From Caldanaerobacter subterraneus (GTDB lineage Bacteria; Bacillota; Thermoanaerobacteria; Thermoanaerobacterales; Thermoanaerobacteraceae), in NCBI RefSeq assembly GCF_004345675.1, contig NZ_SLWU01000013.1, positions 1 to 64,000 on the forward strand: 64,000 bases of DNA. Reading direction: 5' to 3'. The translations under genes and the position numbers were made by a program. This document shows positions 63,877-64,000 of this stretch, piece after piece; position 1 is the stretch's first letter; the number at the start of each line of letters is the position of its first letter. The notes under the pieces were generated by a model. The model was not told the origin of the DNA. It did no database searches and saw only the letters and a list, made by a program, of their open reading frames with translations.

Positions 63877-64000
63877 TTACTTTATAGCTTCACCTTTTGA
63901 GCTATTCTGCTTACCAACCTTATCTACATACATCCAAAGTGACCATGCTACTAACAAGAACAGTATCAATGCTCCCCATTGTCCAAGTAGCATATTCTTT
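63877..64000 (-). CDS. Membrane protein, 3' end only (partial)
   Basis: The minus-strand frame entering from position 64000 reads K-N-M-L-LGQWGALILFLLVAWSLWMY-VDKVGKQNSSKGEAIK then TAA. One transmembrane helix plus a short cytoplasmic-type basic tail, so this is either the last helix of a larger carrier or a tiny one-helix protein starting at the ATG near 63993. The gene's start is outside the window or at its edge, so family is undecided. Confidence 0.55.
   Translation of the reverse strand, partial: KNMLLGQWGALILFLLVAWSLWMYVDKVGKQNSSKGEAIK

Overview
The window looks like chromosome from a low-GC, spore-forming, thermophilic anaerobe of the Firmicutes, most likely Thermoanaerobacter/Caldanaerobacter. 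The reasons are: Lys/Glu/Ile-rich proteins; strong AGGAGG-type ribosome sites with many TTG and GTG starts; spore genes (sspI, bofA, yqfC, yqfD, a SleB-like hydrolase); anaerobe enzymes (flavodiiron protein, pyruvate phosphate dikinase, a corrinoid-activase-like protein); and a tmRNA whose tag reads ADRELAYAA. The assignment to genus is from memory, not from a search. Most of the window is ordinary housekeeping DNA, and I see no CRISPR array, prophage or intact insertion sequence.

Layout. 1-1400: a gene-poor stretch with a decayed DUF3368/PIN-like gene, one copy of a dispersed repeat, tRNA-Leu(CAA) and a small frameshifted membrane-protein gene. 1.4-13.7 kb: mostly single genes (corrinoid activator, Orn/Lys/Arg decarboxylase, CcdA-TlpA thiol pair, CapK-like ligase, nagB, PIG-L deacetylase, hexapeptide-repeat protein, creatininase-like protein, GDT1 transporter, LysM/SleB hydrolase under a cyclic di-AMP riboswitch). 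13.9-20 kb: pheA-aroF-tyrA-aroA followed closely by a response regulator and histidine kinase. 20-27 kb: zwf, a cyclase-family gene, a small unknown, sdaAB-sdaAA, pepF and aroB, apparently one operon. 27-43.9 kb: mixed genes, including a phosphodiester glycosidase pair, arsC, a flavodiiron protein, a permease broken by an in-frame TGA, sspI, bofA, uppP, a macro-domain protein, an MFS/GDPD pair, a B12-radical SAM protein, an M48 protease, and an old-yellow-enzyme gene divergent from its likely LysR regulator.

43.9-49 kb holds translation quality control and RNA decay: tRNA-Ala(GGC), tmRNA, smpB, a KaiC-like ATPase, rnr and an HD protein. 48.9-53 kb is the ccpN-ppsR-ppdK gluconeogenesis operon. 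53-63.1 kb is the conserved cluster yqfC-yqfD-phoH-pgpH-ybeY-dgk/PAP2-era-deoC-recO-DUF4342, then glyS. The window ends with a second copy of the repeat seen at its start (opposite orientation, again with a small ORF), a small unknown membrane protein and the 3' end of another membrane protein.

Links between genes: cyclic di-AMP appears twice, as a riboswitch ligand (LysM/SleB gene) and as the likely substrate of PgpH. UppP and the undecaprenol-kinase/PAP2 fusion both act on the undecaprenyl carrier pool. CcpN, PpsR and PPDK form a transcriptional plus post-translational control unit. Best candidates for novelty are the repeat-borne small ORF, the three-part corrinoid activator, the KaiC-like ATPase beside smpB/rnr, the in-frame TGA in the permease and the possible ATT start of ccpN.
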